NCBI GenBank assembly: GCA_039000515.1
Contig: JBCFYV010011164.1
Coordinates: forward strand, 40,182,566 to 40,246,565
Direction of reading: 5' to 3'
Source: Timema cristinae
Lineage: Eukaryota > Arthropoda > Insecta > Phasmatodea > Timematidae
Length of the DNA stretch: 64,000 bases
The notes under the pieces were generated by a model, which had not been told where the DNA came from, ran no database searches, and was given only the letters and a program-made list of their open reading frames with translations. The position numbers and the translations under genes were made by a program. Within the stretch, counting starts at the first letter, position 1, and each line of letters starts with the position of its first letter. Below, in pieces: positions 1-12,900 of the stretch.

Positions 1-738
1 TATAAGCAAGATGAATTTTTATATATCAATCTACAAAGAGTAAAGACAAAAATTTGAAGAAGCAACTGTAGAATCCAAGCTTAAACTTTTTTTTAAATCA
101 ATAAAAAGAAACTAACAGAACCTAAGTGACTATGATCAACCTCTCCTATGCTGTCATACATAGGTCATTTTGTGTTTTACTCTCTTCTGCTGAAGAGGGT
201 AACTGATGAAACCTGAAAATTACATTATGTGTTTTAACTGTAAGCTTTGAGGCCTGCATTTTTCTGGTAAGTGTGTAGGCATTAATATAACTGTTTGGCG
301 TTGTCATGTTTCCTTTGTTTAGGTCCAGTCTAATGTTATCCTTTGATCTGTATCTAGCTCCTTAACATCTCACCATCGTATTAACACATCGTGTTTTTCA
401 CGACGACTCAATATCCATGAGTATCGTACCATAGTACCGAAACATGTTGAAATAATGTAATCCAGCATCTTTACAGTGCTGGATATCATAAAGGAGTAAT
501 GGGACAAGGAAACAGATAAGACTGAGATTATCCCACATCACTTAATTACTTCATTATTGAACTAATTTCAATCAGTATTATTGGCAGAATAATAGAATGG
601 CTTTGCCCTACTCAGAATGGAAATAATCAGACAGATTTTTTTTTTTTTTACAAAGTAATGAATCTGATATTTTTTTCCAAAAAGCCGAGTCAAAGCTTCA
701 GACAACTCTACTAGTAAATCTGTTTAATCTATGCTTAC
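1..738. other. Part of ATAD2 intron 17
   Basis: AT-rich sequence downstream of the bromodomain exon. I see no exon coding the post-bromodomain region of ATAD2 here and no clear repeat. Confidence 0.6.
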
Positions 739-924
739 TTGTCTGGATTATAGGCCAGAGCATTGCGACAGAGCAGGTCCACATCATCCAAGAATTCTTT
801 GGCAGAGGAGTAACGGTGAAGATCAATCTTGGTCATCATCGTCTCAAGATCCATTGGCTCATTCACAATAGACAAATAGTCAGGAACTTCATTTATGTCC
901 ACTGGTTTCGTAAACATAAAGAAC
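739..924 (-). CDS. ATAD2: ATAD2 exon 17: bromodomain core
   Basis: Acceptor is TGTGCAG and donor is AA/gtaagc. Residues 913-974. It begins [16 protein letters not shown], then [30 protein letters not shown]. The Asn of AYNPD is the expected acetyl-lysine anchor. The shelf residues are FMF where vertebrates have RVF, a conservative difference at the ligand pocket. The remaining exons are beyond the left edge. Confidence 0.96.
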
Positions 925-3900
925 CTGCACATAAAAATGGCCATATAATTTGTGATAAAACTAAAACATACTTTCTAGGGGTATAAGAATATCTGAAACT
1001 TCAAATAATCTTGAATAATTAACAGCTGAATATTCAATTAGAAACTTCAAATAGCAAGTTTGAATAACAAGATTGAATAATAGTGTCATAAATCTCTTTA
1101 AAAGTCCTATAGTTTAGTAGGTTTTCAGGTGGCAGTTGCTCAAGCTAATAAACAAGAGAGAGTCTGGTAACTTGAGTTAAAAACTTGAGTTAGGGAGAGG
1201 AGGAATGAGGTGATTTTACTACTGATGGAGAAAAAGAAGAGTTGTGTCCATGTGACTATTTGTGCACATTTTAACATCAGTTATTTATTTAGGATCAGCA
1301 AGTGCCAGACCTTTAAAGATTTAGAGAAGGCTCTACCATATTTCCGGGTGTGTTGAAATCAGGATTGGGGAGGGAGTAGTTTGTTAAGGTCCACCATTGA
1401 TAAGTGTGCAGCGGCAATTTGTTGTTAGTGAGCCAGACAGGGAGAAAATGCAGTGTCAAAACTTATACATTCAAGGGGCAAACCTAGAGAACATTAATTA
1501 AATGTAAATGGTTTCAAAATTAAAGGAAATTTAAGAGCTGTCATTCAAACTTTGTTAACCATAAAGGGGTTTCAAACCTTTAAGAAATGTAAATGGTGTC
1601 AAACCTAAATAACCTTGGAGAGTGTGAAACCTAAATAGCCTTTAACAGTTTTAAAATCTAGAGTAAATTTAGGGGCAATCTTACATACCCTTTAAGGGGT
1701 TTCATGCCTAAAATAACCTTCAATTGCATGCAAAAAGAATGTCAACTACTTGAAGAATGAAGGGGGAGATTAATGATATACGTCATCAGCCGTTATCTTG
1801 ACGTTTTGATGTGTACACTCCGGTCAGCTTTCTGAAGGGGGTGGCTTAAGTGTGATAGTTTAGGATTTTAAATAGTTTTGTGTTTATTTTTAACCTCTTT
1901 AGACAAACATTACAGATACCTTATCAACTTTAAGTACAAGGTACGTAGAGTGTTTTCAAAATGGCTTCAAATAAGCGTGCTAAGCAACTATTATTATTAT
2001 TATTATTATTTAGCACCGCGTCTTACTACCCATTCGGAAAGCAACTATTCACAGTGAAGGACGCAAAATTCTTGCAAACATAATTGTTTTATAGTGAAAA
2101 ACTATTGAAAGATTATAAACCTATGTTGACAGAGTCACAAAACATGCAGCAGAAGTCACGGGAAAATCAGAACCTACTATTTGTAAAATTCGGAAGGAAA
2201 GAAGTATGGCGAGTGGGACATAAACAAAACCTGTACCTGATGATTTTGACTTGTGTGTCATTCGACAACTTATATAGAGGTTCTAATATTGTTAAAAAGG
2301 AAGTATCAACTTTAAATAAATTGTTAGCAGTAGTAAAAGAAAAAATCAATTTGACTGAGAGCAAAATAACATTAAGAAGAGTTTAAAAAAAATGGGGTTT
2401 AAGTTTAAAAAATGTAAACACAAAAGACTAATTTTAAGAGAGAAAAACTAAATAGTTTCATAGTGAGCTAGGTATTTAAGAATAATGAGAGAAAAGAATA
2501 AATGTTGGCAAGACCCAGAAACAAGAGTATTAAAAATTGATGGTGCTGGTCAGACAGAGGTGGATTATTGTCCATAACGGTTCAGAACAGGAATTTGTAT
2601 CAGATGCGTTTCTTATTTTCAAATCAAAAACAAAAAGTGGTGACTATCACAATGAGATGAATTTCGAAAAATTTTCTACGTGGCTGAAAGAAAAACTAAT
2701 TCCCAAATGTTCTCAAAATAGCCTAATGGTAATGGACAATGCACCGTATTATACCGTTAAAATAAACAAGCCATCAACAATGGGATCACTCAAGGTTGAA
2801 ATGCAGCTGTGGTTGGACGCACACAGTATTGCATATGAAGAAGAGATGAAGAAAAGTGAGCTCATAGAGCTAGATCGCTGCCGACATAAGTCTCCAAAAT
2901 TTTACAGAGATGAAAGTGACAATGAAGATGGAGGTGACAGGAACAACAGTAGTAAGACAAGTAGCTACGGTAACAAGTTAGTACTTATAAAATCAACTTA
3001 AGTAGCAGAAGTCTTATATTAGACAAGTACCACCATTAAGTTACATTTGCCATTTGGTACTGACTGTACTAGAGCACTATGGATATCTCCTCTCACCGCT
3101 TTGCCTTCCATACTCGAGAGTGAGTGCAGTGCTTGACCACAAGACACAATGTTTTCTGTGTCGAGTAGTAAGTGGTTTCAAACCTAAGGAACATTTAAGG
3201 TTTTTCAAAACTAAATAAAATTTAAAATATTTCTAACCTAGAGGAAATTTAAGGGGTGTAAATCCTAGAGACCTTAAGGTGTATCAAACCTAGATTACAT
3301 TCAAGGGGTGTAAATCCTAGACACCTTAAGGTGTATCAAACCTAGATTACATTCAAGGGGTGTAAACCCTAGAAACCTTAAGGTGTATCAAACCTAGATT
3401 ACATTCAAGAGGTGTAAAACAAAGAAAGCCTTTAAGATGTATCAAACCTAGAAAAAATTGAAAGAAGTGTCAAACATTATGATTTGTAGTAATTTTTGGA
3501 TTCTTCAAATAATTCATTATTTTTTTTTAATACCTCACCATACTGCCTTCCACTACTCTTCCTCCTCTTAATTTTTTGCTTTATTCTCCTCTCATCTCTT
3601 TTCTGGCCTCCCTTCTAGTCTTTTTCCTACATACTTCATTTCCATTATTTTCTTCAGCATTCTCTCTTTTACAATTCTCATTACAGTCACATAACGTCTC
3701 AGTCTTGCTTCCTCTACTATTTCATATACTCTATGTACTATCCACTCTTTTTCACTTCCATATTCTAGTCATGTAGTTGTTCCTGTAACTCCCCTTTCTA
3801 CATGTGCACGCGTGCGCATGCACACACACACACACATTTTTGAAATTGTAACACTCTATGAATGAGTTAAATGATGCCAGATGCCAGCCTGAAGCAATTG

Positions 3901-6900
3901 GCCATTGGGTTGTGTGATCTAACTTAGATTTCAGTTAGATTATATTTATAAATTAAAAGATCGCCGTACACAGGCTATAATTATAACTGATGACTAAACT
4001 TTGGCTAAAGACAGGCAATAGAGGGGTGGAGAGTTGAGATATAAATCCCATGTTGACTTGTAGTTTTGAGATTAGCATACTCATCATGGACAACTGTACT
4101 AAAAGAAAAATGTTATTATGACAGTTGGTTATTGTAAATAAAAATAGCTTAGCCCTATTATTTTATTCAATATGTAAGCATTCCAGAAAATTGATCAAAT
4201 TCCCCGACTTTTCCCTGATTTACAGGTTGCTGGACACCCTGTTTATTAGCAAACTTGTTAACATAATCAAGATACTGAGAGTACTACACTTATAGTAGAT
4301 TATTGTTTTCCAATCAGTTAGGCCTATTTTAATAAATAGCCAAAATAAATAAACATCTTCAATACATTATTCTTTTCCAGGCCTAATTTAAGCTCTATAT
4401 TAATATCAAATGTTTAATCATAAGAAAGTGTGAAGTTTAATGTTATTTATAAGTTGTCCAACTTATAACCAAAGTTGTAAGAAATATATATTATAATTTC
4501 AATTCATTAACTTCATTTTTAGGCCTTTAACTCTTAAATCTAGTCGTTTTCATTATTGTAAAATCTTTGTTGAAATTCTAGCATCATCTAAATTTAATAC
4601 TTTTACCTTTCATTTTAAGCATCGTGATTATTTTATTTTATCTGTACCCGGAAGCTGTGAGAGGCACCTGTGGCTTCACAGAGGACATGGGAGGTTTGGT
4701 GCGAACAGCTAGCCAATCAGCAAATCTGATTTAGCGGCTGTGTTCGACCCTATGTGGAAAGGAAGCGTCAGACGTGACACACTTGCCAGTTAGCATGCAC
4801 CTATATTCATAAGTATGAATAGTCTCGTTCTATTTAGTATAGCCAAGGAGGGTTTAGAGATGGGTGGGAGAAAATGGAGACCATTTGACTAAATGACCAC
4901 AACATTAACAATTTATCTATCTTTGTGTATTAAGTAATTTGTTTTCTTTTCATTATGTAACAAGTGGATCAAAATGCATTTTAATGTTTATTTAAAATAA
5001 AACTTCAGCATCTACTTCATAAATTCCATTTATTTAATCAGCTATTTTCTCCACCCCTACCATTAATTAATTAACCCCAAAAAACTCCACAGACTGCCGT
5101 GGACAATATTTAAAGAAGATGGAGAAGAGACTGGTTCAATCTTCGACTGGATACACTAACAAAATAAATAAATTAAAAACAAAAGTTGTTGGTATATGGT
5201 GTGATACAAAGTCTTAATTCCATAGGGAGTCGTCCAAAATTTAAAAACTCAATACTTATGTTGCCACAATGAGTGAACAAAAATATTACAAATGTATTTA
5301 TATTTTTAGCATATTTAATTAGTGATGTAAAGCGATAAAGTAATAGATGAAGAAGTATTCTTGGAGGCTTTTGATAACTTTTAGGAATAATTTTATAGTT
5401 AATGAATTGAATAAGATAAATTTATAGAATGCCAAAAGCATAACTTTCAAACAATATTGGTGTATTATATTTATAGGGTAAAGGAAAGGTGGATTGAAAC
5501 ATATAAAAGGAACCTTTCCTGTAGCTTCTTCTAATTATAATGCAATTACCTAGGGGTCTGCAAGCTTGTGTTTTTTTATTCAAGTTGAGATTGAGTCAAG
5601 TATTTCAAAAAGCTCCAGAGTTATATTCTTATATACTAATCACGCTAATAATTTTAGGAATGAGGAAGGTTATATTTAGAGGAAGTGTACACACATTTGT
5701 GTGGAGGGAGAGTGGAAAACCATTTTGAAAAAAACACTCAGCAAACGTGACAGATATTTGAGCCTCAATACACTTTGTTATCAGTAGTCTAGCATGCTGC
5801 GAGAGTAGCACCTTAAACCATGCGGCTTGTGAAGCAGGTGATATTTAATTCATTAAGATATTTAAGTCCTTAAATCGTTTATAATGTTCAGAACTTAATT
5901 TTTTTCAAGATTCAAAGTTTTAAAAGCAAATGAGAAAATATATCTTCATAAATGTATGTATACCATACATATATGCAAAAGTAAGAAAAGGGTTTGAACT
6001 AACTGTCTATTGCGTGCCAGCTTGGCACAAATCTGGCGAAGAAAAATGCGCAGTTCACTAAGAGAATCTTCTTCCTTCTCATACAAGTCCCGCAGTTCTT
6101 GTTCGCTCAGTTTAGGAGGCTCTGGAGGTGGTGCAATGGGTAGGGCTTCCATCGGCTCTAAAACCATTGCAAAATAGAGAGGTGCAAAGATTCTGAAATA
6201 AAATACACTAAGGTAAAATTAACTTCTACCCTTTTTAATTCCAAATAATTTTAAAAATAAAGAGTTTAATTTATTTTTTGTTTCCTTTACTTTTGATACA
6301 AAACTCTTGTTTGGTAAATTACCATCAACGATACAGTTCTTATTCTTTCGGGATGATCATTTTTCTTCTTAGTGTTTGGTAAAGGTCCAAATATAAACCA
6401 TAAATATTAATGTTGTCCACATAACAAATAAAATTATTTATGTTAGGTATGATTCTTGAATAACAAAATATGAATGTTAATTAAGTTATCCAGAATCTTG
6501 AATTGAAATCTTAGGAAACAAAGAAAACATAAGAGGTTTACATATGTGTCAGTTATTTTTAAATTGCCGAAGAAAGAGTATGAGAGAATAATAGGAGTTG
6601 TATTTGGATGGAAAAGAGGTGGATGGAGTGAAACAGGGTAGTAATCTCTAGAAATGTAATGAAGTGCACTAGAGGGTGTACTTTGTACACATTATCATAT
6701 ACAGAAGAAATATGGACAATGAATTTAGGGAATTAAGTTTGTGAGGAGCATGGTATATGCCAAGAGGAGAAAAAGGATATGGATTAAGTAAGGACATGCA
6801 AAATTTGCATTTGCGATAAAACAAATTTTTACACTAATTCGACTGTTTTCACACAAATAACACAATTTATTTTTTTCTAAATAAACACAATATTTTGTAA

Positions 6901-9900
6901 GTTGGCAAATACCACATCATGCAATATAATTTCTATGTGGTAACACTGGTGATAGCACTATCCCAGGGCTGCCGTCTGTACAAATACTTATTTTATAGTT
7001 ATAAAATGGAGCACAGGTAAAATCTGTGTGTTCATGGTATTTAAGCTATTTTTTATCTGAGGTTAACATTAAAAATCATGATTTATATATTTACAAATTA
7101 CGATACCTAAATTTCGAATGATCAATTATTTGTTTTCAGCCTTTAAAAAATTTCACGCTAGGCCCAAGCAAAGATATTAATATGTATTGAACTTACTACA
7201 AGTGGTCACGTTTGGCAAAATTATATATTTTTTATTTTTATTCCCTTCTCCTTATTTGAAAGTAGTTTAGTCCTCTATGATGACATGTTTCAGTGTTGTT
7301 ATTGTTTGGTCAAATCCTAAGTTGATAATCAATTATTTCAATATTGCTATTTGTAAGACTTGAAGATAATGATATTGAGTTATCAGTTTGATAATACTAA
7401 GCACGAAATGTCTTCTGCTTATTTATTTGTGATTTTTTTCTCTGATAATGTTATTAAATAGTTAAATACAAAATATGAACGAAAAATGTAGACTGTTTTA
7501 TCCTAGTCTTTTTTAACAAATACTAATTCGACTCCTATTTATGTAAATAAAATCACTTTCAACTTATTTAATTGGTTTTTGAGAAAAATAAAGCACTTTT
7601 CCCCTAAAAACAACCTCACCTTTTGCATGTCTCTAGGAATAAATTATTTAAGTTATCCATGATATAAAGAGTGGGAGTACTGAGAATACATGATATATTG
7701 TTGTAGAGGAAGCGATACTCAGGTAGTATGGTCATGTAATGAGGATGGAAAAGAAGAGGATGGCAAAGACAATGATGTATGCAAAACATAACAAGGGAGA
7801 CCAAGAAAGATGGGAGGAAAATATAGCAGAAAGTGTGCACGTGAAAGGAGAAGAACGGAGGTGATTAATAAAGGAATAATTGTGGAAGGATATAGGAAAA
7901 TGGAAGCATTTTATTAAGTTCACCTGGCCACAGACTGAAAACATTTGATCATGGTGTATATAAAAATACTGACTGTACTTAATGCTTTAAATTCTCTCAT
8001 TATCTTAATTTGTGCTTGAACAGTTGTGTTTATAGACAATTTTTTTCTTCAAAATTTGTAGATTCAAAATCCAGGGGTCAACTTAAAATTGCAGACTAAG
8101 AAATGGGTTAGGTCTACATCTTGTGACTTACACATTCAAATGCGCCAAAAGCCAAATCTGTGAAAAGTGTATGTTTAAACAGTGGATTCAAGAGGACTCT
8201 AGGCCCACGACCAACGGTAACTAGTAATATTTTGCCAAGTTTTTTCAAAACAGGTAGGTTTTACACTGGTATTCTTGTCTCATAAAGACACTACATGTAT
8301 ACTCACGGGACGATTGTGATTGACCAAGGTTACATTTCACGCAGCTCTCATTGCAATGTGAATAAGTGGGTTACCTGCTAAATTAACATGGCCGACAAAA
8401 TAATTTGAATATACCAAGCAGTGATTATGAGAGAAAATACAGTACCTTAAATTTTCTGTAATAATCTGGTGCTGATATTTTCTGATATTTTGACTTTTAA
8501 ATGTGCATATTTTACTGTTTTTCTGGCATATTTCTTTAGTTTTAAGTGCAAATTCGCATACATATTTTACCATATATTAATGCATATAAATCTGCAGCAG
8601 AGCAATGAGAATGAAAAAGGAGAGAATAACAAAGCTAATGATGTGCATGAAGTATTTAGCAAAAAGACCACAAGGCAGACCAAGAGATGGGAAAAGCAGA
8701 TAAAATAAAATGTGGAAGTGAGAGGAGAACAATCAGGGCATATTTAAGGAGGAAGATGATGATCAATGATGATAATGCTATAGGAAAATATTATATTCAC
8801 AGACTCCTAATCCCTAGTCAAAAAGTTGTTTAACACCTTGCAATTCTATGTTTGACTTTACCTATAAAAAAGATGTGGATTTATATATTTCTTGACCTTA
8901 ACCCATTTGTCAATCTTTCCTTGTGTTACAAAATTTCCATGTTTTTAATATCACAACCCAACAAAAATATTTTTCCAACGGGTGCTTGCATCCACAATGG
9001 GTCTATTGTGCTCTATCCCACTCCACCCCTTCACTGTTCAACCCTCAGGGGCTAAGGTCGCTAGTCAAGCATCCCCCTCCCTTTCTTTGTGGCCACTAGG
9101 CACCAAGCTAAGCCCTTCTGGACCACCAGACTAGGAGGGATAACAAGAGGTGACAGCTGGCTGGCATCAGTCATCCGGTGCACAGCTCCAAGCTGGACAA
9201 CAACCCCCTTTTTTTTCTCTGGCTATACTCCCCATCATAACCTTCCTTCCTACTCGGTTCACTGTGGTAGCTCAACGAACCTTCCTTCCTACCCTATTCA
9301 CAGCGGTATCTCGCCAAACCCTCCCTCCAAGTTTCCTCCATACCGAACTCAAATGAGTACACTATGATCACCTATTATCAATCAGGGATGATGTGTGTTT
9401 ATTGTAGTGTGCTAGTTGCAGTAAATGTGTAAATATATATATTCCAATTTAAGATTGTACAACCAAGGACTATACAATTAGAGAATCTAATGTAATCATT
9501 TTGTTTACAAATTGAGTAGATGCCATTCCATGGCTTCCTACGAAGAAGCTGCTTTAACCACCCAAATGTTTATAGTTATATTTAGGGAGAGGACAAGCTG
9601 AAAAAAAAGATTAGGAAACCTATTTCTGAGGTTGTAAAGAGAGTATCTTGGTTATTTTGATGTCCAGCTTGGACACCAAAAAAGTCGTGGTCTTCCCATA
9701 TTGTATGCCAAATGTGCACAGGACATTCGTGACAATAGACAAATAGAAAGAAAAGCTGCGTAAAATGTGAGGTACCAGTGGTTTGGAAGGAACCTAAAAA
9801 TTACCATAATGGCGCTTTATTTTGCTTGTCGAAATTAAGGGCAACAAATAAAATAATTGAAGCAAATTTATGATGAAAGAAGTGTGGAAAGTGACAGTGA

Positions 9901-12900
9901 TTTTGAAGGGACTTCATCAAATGCTCAATGTCTTAACCAACAGGAAGTGAGTGACCTAATTAGTTATCTTAACCTCTCAACGGATGAATTGCTGGCCTCA
10001 AGGCTGAATTAAACGAATTTACTTCATTTGGGACCATTGCATTTTATCGTAGCAGAGAAAAGAATATATTGCCATTCTGCTCGAAAGATAACAACCTAAT
10101 GTTTTGCAATGATGACAGAGGCCTTCTTATGTAAATGGCTGTCAGAATACATGCCAAATGGATGGTGCCTTTGCAATGATGGCTCCAGCAAAGTTAAAAA
10201 GGTGTTCTGTTACACAATGTCAACAGATATGGTTCAATTCTGATTAGTTACTCTGCCAGAATGAAAGCTAGGTATGAGAGAATCTCACTTATCTTGAAAA
10301 ACATGAAAAATCAAGAGCGATTTGTATAGACCTAAAGATGATGAACTTTCTCCTTGGTCGGCAAAGTGGCTAGACGAAATAGCCGTGCTTTTATGTCTTT
10401 GTGACAACTGAGCCAAACAGGACAAATGGATAAGAAAATAGTGACCTTCGAGAAAATATATGGTAGTTGGTGAAAAAAGTGTAATTAATGAACCTTCGGT
10501 TGACAATGACGTAATCGCCACCATTACATATAAAGGTAGGCTTGATGAAGCAACTTGTGAAGGCTATGAACAAAGGTGTTTTTTGTTTTGGCTATGTGTC
10601 AAGTAAATTCTCTAGACTGAGAATGGATAATAAGTGAAAATATTGCACCAAAATGTAATTTAATTATTTTAGATTTTTTATGCACACACTAATCTGTGAT
10701 GGAAATAACTCTAGAAAATGAAATAAAATAAACGTAAAGTTGTGTTTTAACTTTAAACATTTTATGGCAAAGCTTTGTATTTGTCGAATCTGTAATTTTA
10801 CTTTCGAATTAAAGTCAAAGCGAACCAATATTTGAAATGAAGTCTAAGATTTCAAAGCTTCGTACACCCTTACTCAATGTATAAGATTGAGTCCTGTGCC
10901 TGGTCTTCATTTGTTCTAGTTGTTAAAAATTTTCTCTGAAAACATAAAACAAGCCACTACTCTGAATTAGTAGAGGACATGCTCTCCAATTTTAATAAGT
11001 TTGACTGTTATATAAACACCGAGGGTTTTTAAATGTACAGCCACGTAGATCACTTTTCAGAAAACCTTGGAGATTAAGTGACGAAAAATGAGAAAGAGTT
11101 CACCAGGAAATAAAAACAACGAAAGACATAAAAGGGAAGTGATGAAAGATTACTGCTGGAAATTTCAGTGGGACTGGCCTGGTAGTTCTCACTCTAGAAA
11201 CCCTATAAGAAGATTATTTATGTTGAATGAGTGATAAATAAACAAATTCATTGGTTTTTGGGTTGACATAAACTTTTTATAATGTGGGGTTGTATTAAAA
11301 GTATCCATATTTGTGAAAATCAAATCAAAAATAGCAGATCATGCGGTTAAGGATCTCAAATGTTGACAGGACGACCAATTGAATTAGCAAATAAGGTGGC
11401 TATGCCATGCCAGATCTCCAAAACTATAGCTAATAGGACAGAAGGGATATCATTTTTGGAATTATGTGTCTCAAATATATCCAATAATAGGTCTAACTTG
11501 TAAGGCGCCAAAATGTGTGCTGGACAGTAAATCATTTATTACAAACATTGATAGTGGGGCCTTACTTTTCTTCCTGATCATCTTAGGTGGTCTGGTTGCC
11601 TCGATGTTTAACAAAGGAAAGAAGAATGCTTCCCTTTCAGAGGCCTGCGGGTCCTGCAGCATGAAGACTTCCCCCTGTACTCGCTGAACAATGAACACAC
11701 CTGTAACATTATAAGATGACATGAAATAAGTAATTTAATTAGTGTAAATAAGTTCATTAGCTGTTAGTACTTTTTGCAAATCATGTTTTTATGAAACATG
11801 TCAGAAATCTCATTTGAAAGAACAATCTTTTTTTTTAAGTTATACTTCTTTAGGCGCGTTATGAAAAAATGATGAGAGTGAAATTTTAAGATGCGAGCGC
11901 ATCACTGTAACATAAAAGTAACAGGTTGAAGTTAAACCGCTCATTAAGTCTCGAAAAAAAAAAGCTACCAACAAAATAGAAATAGAACCTTTGTTAGTCG
12001 CGCATGTTGGTACGCTCGTCGCCTCTGATCACTATTTTCATATATATAATACGTATTTATCCACATGTTTCTAGTTTCTACATTCACAACACGTGTTTTA
12101 GTTTTATACAAGAGCGAATTATATATGTGCTAATAAATTATATTCAGTAGTGATTTAAATTGAATATTTTGATTAATATTATTTACTATTCATAAATATT
12201 AGTGAAAAAAATTGTGCTTATAGACTTTATCAAGTGCTACAATATAATTGAGGTTAACTATCCGTATGTATTATTTATTGATATAAATAAAAAAAAATTT
12301 TTTTGTATTTATTTATATTATTAGTTTAAAGTTTAAGTTCCATTAATGAAACATTAATGTTTATAGAAACTTTAAAACTTATTTTAAAGTTATACTAACT
12401 GCCATATTTAGTGACGAGATGTCTTTGGACTTGGAGGAATACAAGCCTCTTTGGATCTAGACAAAGATTACACAGTTCGTAGTTTTGTTTTGTAATACTG
12501 CAAGAAATACCCATTGCGTTGTTTGAATGTAAAAATCCAACAATAAAAGGTATGTAATTGTTTTGTTACCACTGTCTAAATTGAAACAAATTTTGTGCTT
12601 GACATACGTTTTGTTATTTTAATTAATTCATTATTAATTGGAGTACAGTTATGTAACTAAATGTATTTTAAGCCAATACAATAATATGCTGCCATTTAAA
12701 TTTATTGAAGTGACAATCATGATTTAATAGTTGCGCCTACTCTTGAGTGGTGGCAAATAAAAGGCGCAACTTTGCTCTCAAATTGCGCCTGCTCCTTTTA
12801 GTGAATAGGGATTTTGAACATATTTCAAACTTGCGCTGGCGCAACTATTTGCTCCCTTTGGTGAATCCAGGCCCAGTAGTGATTTAAATTGAATATTTTG

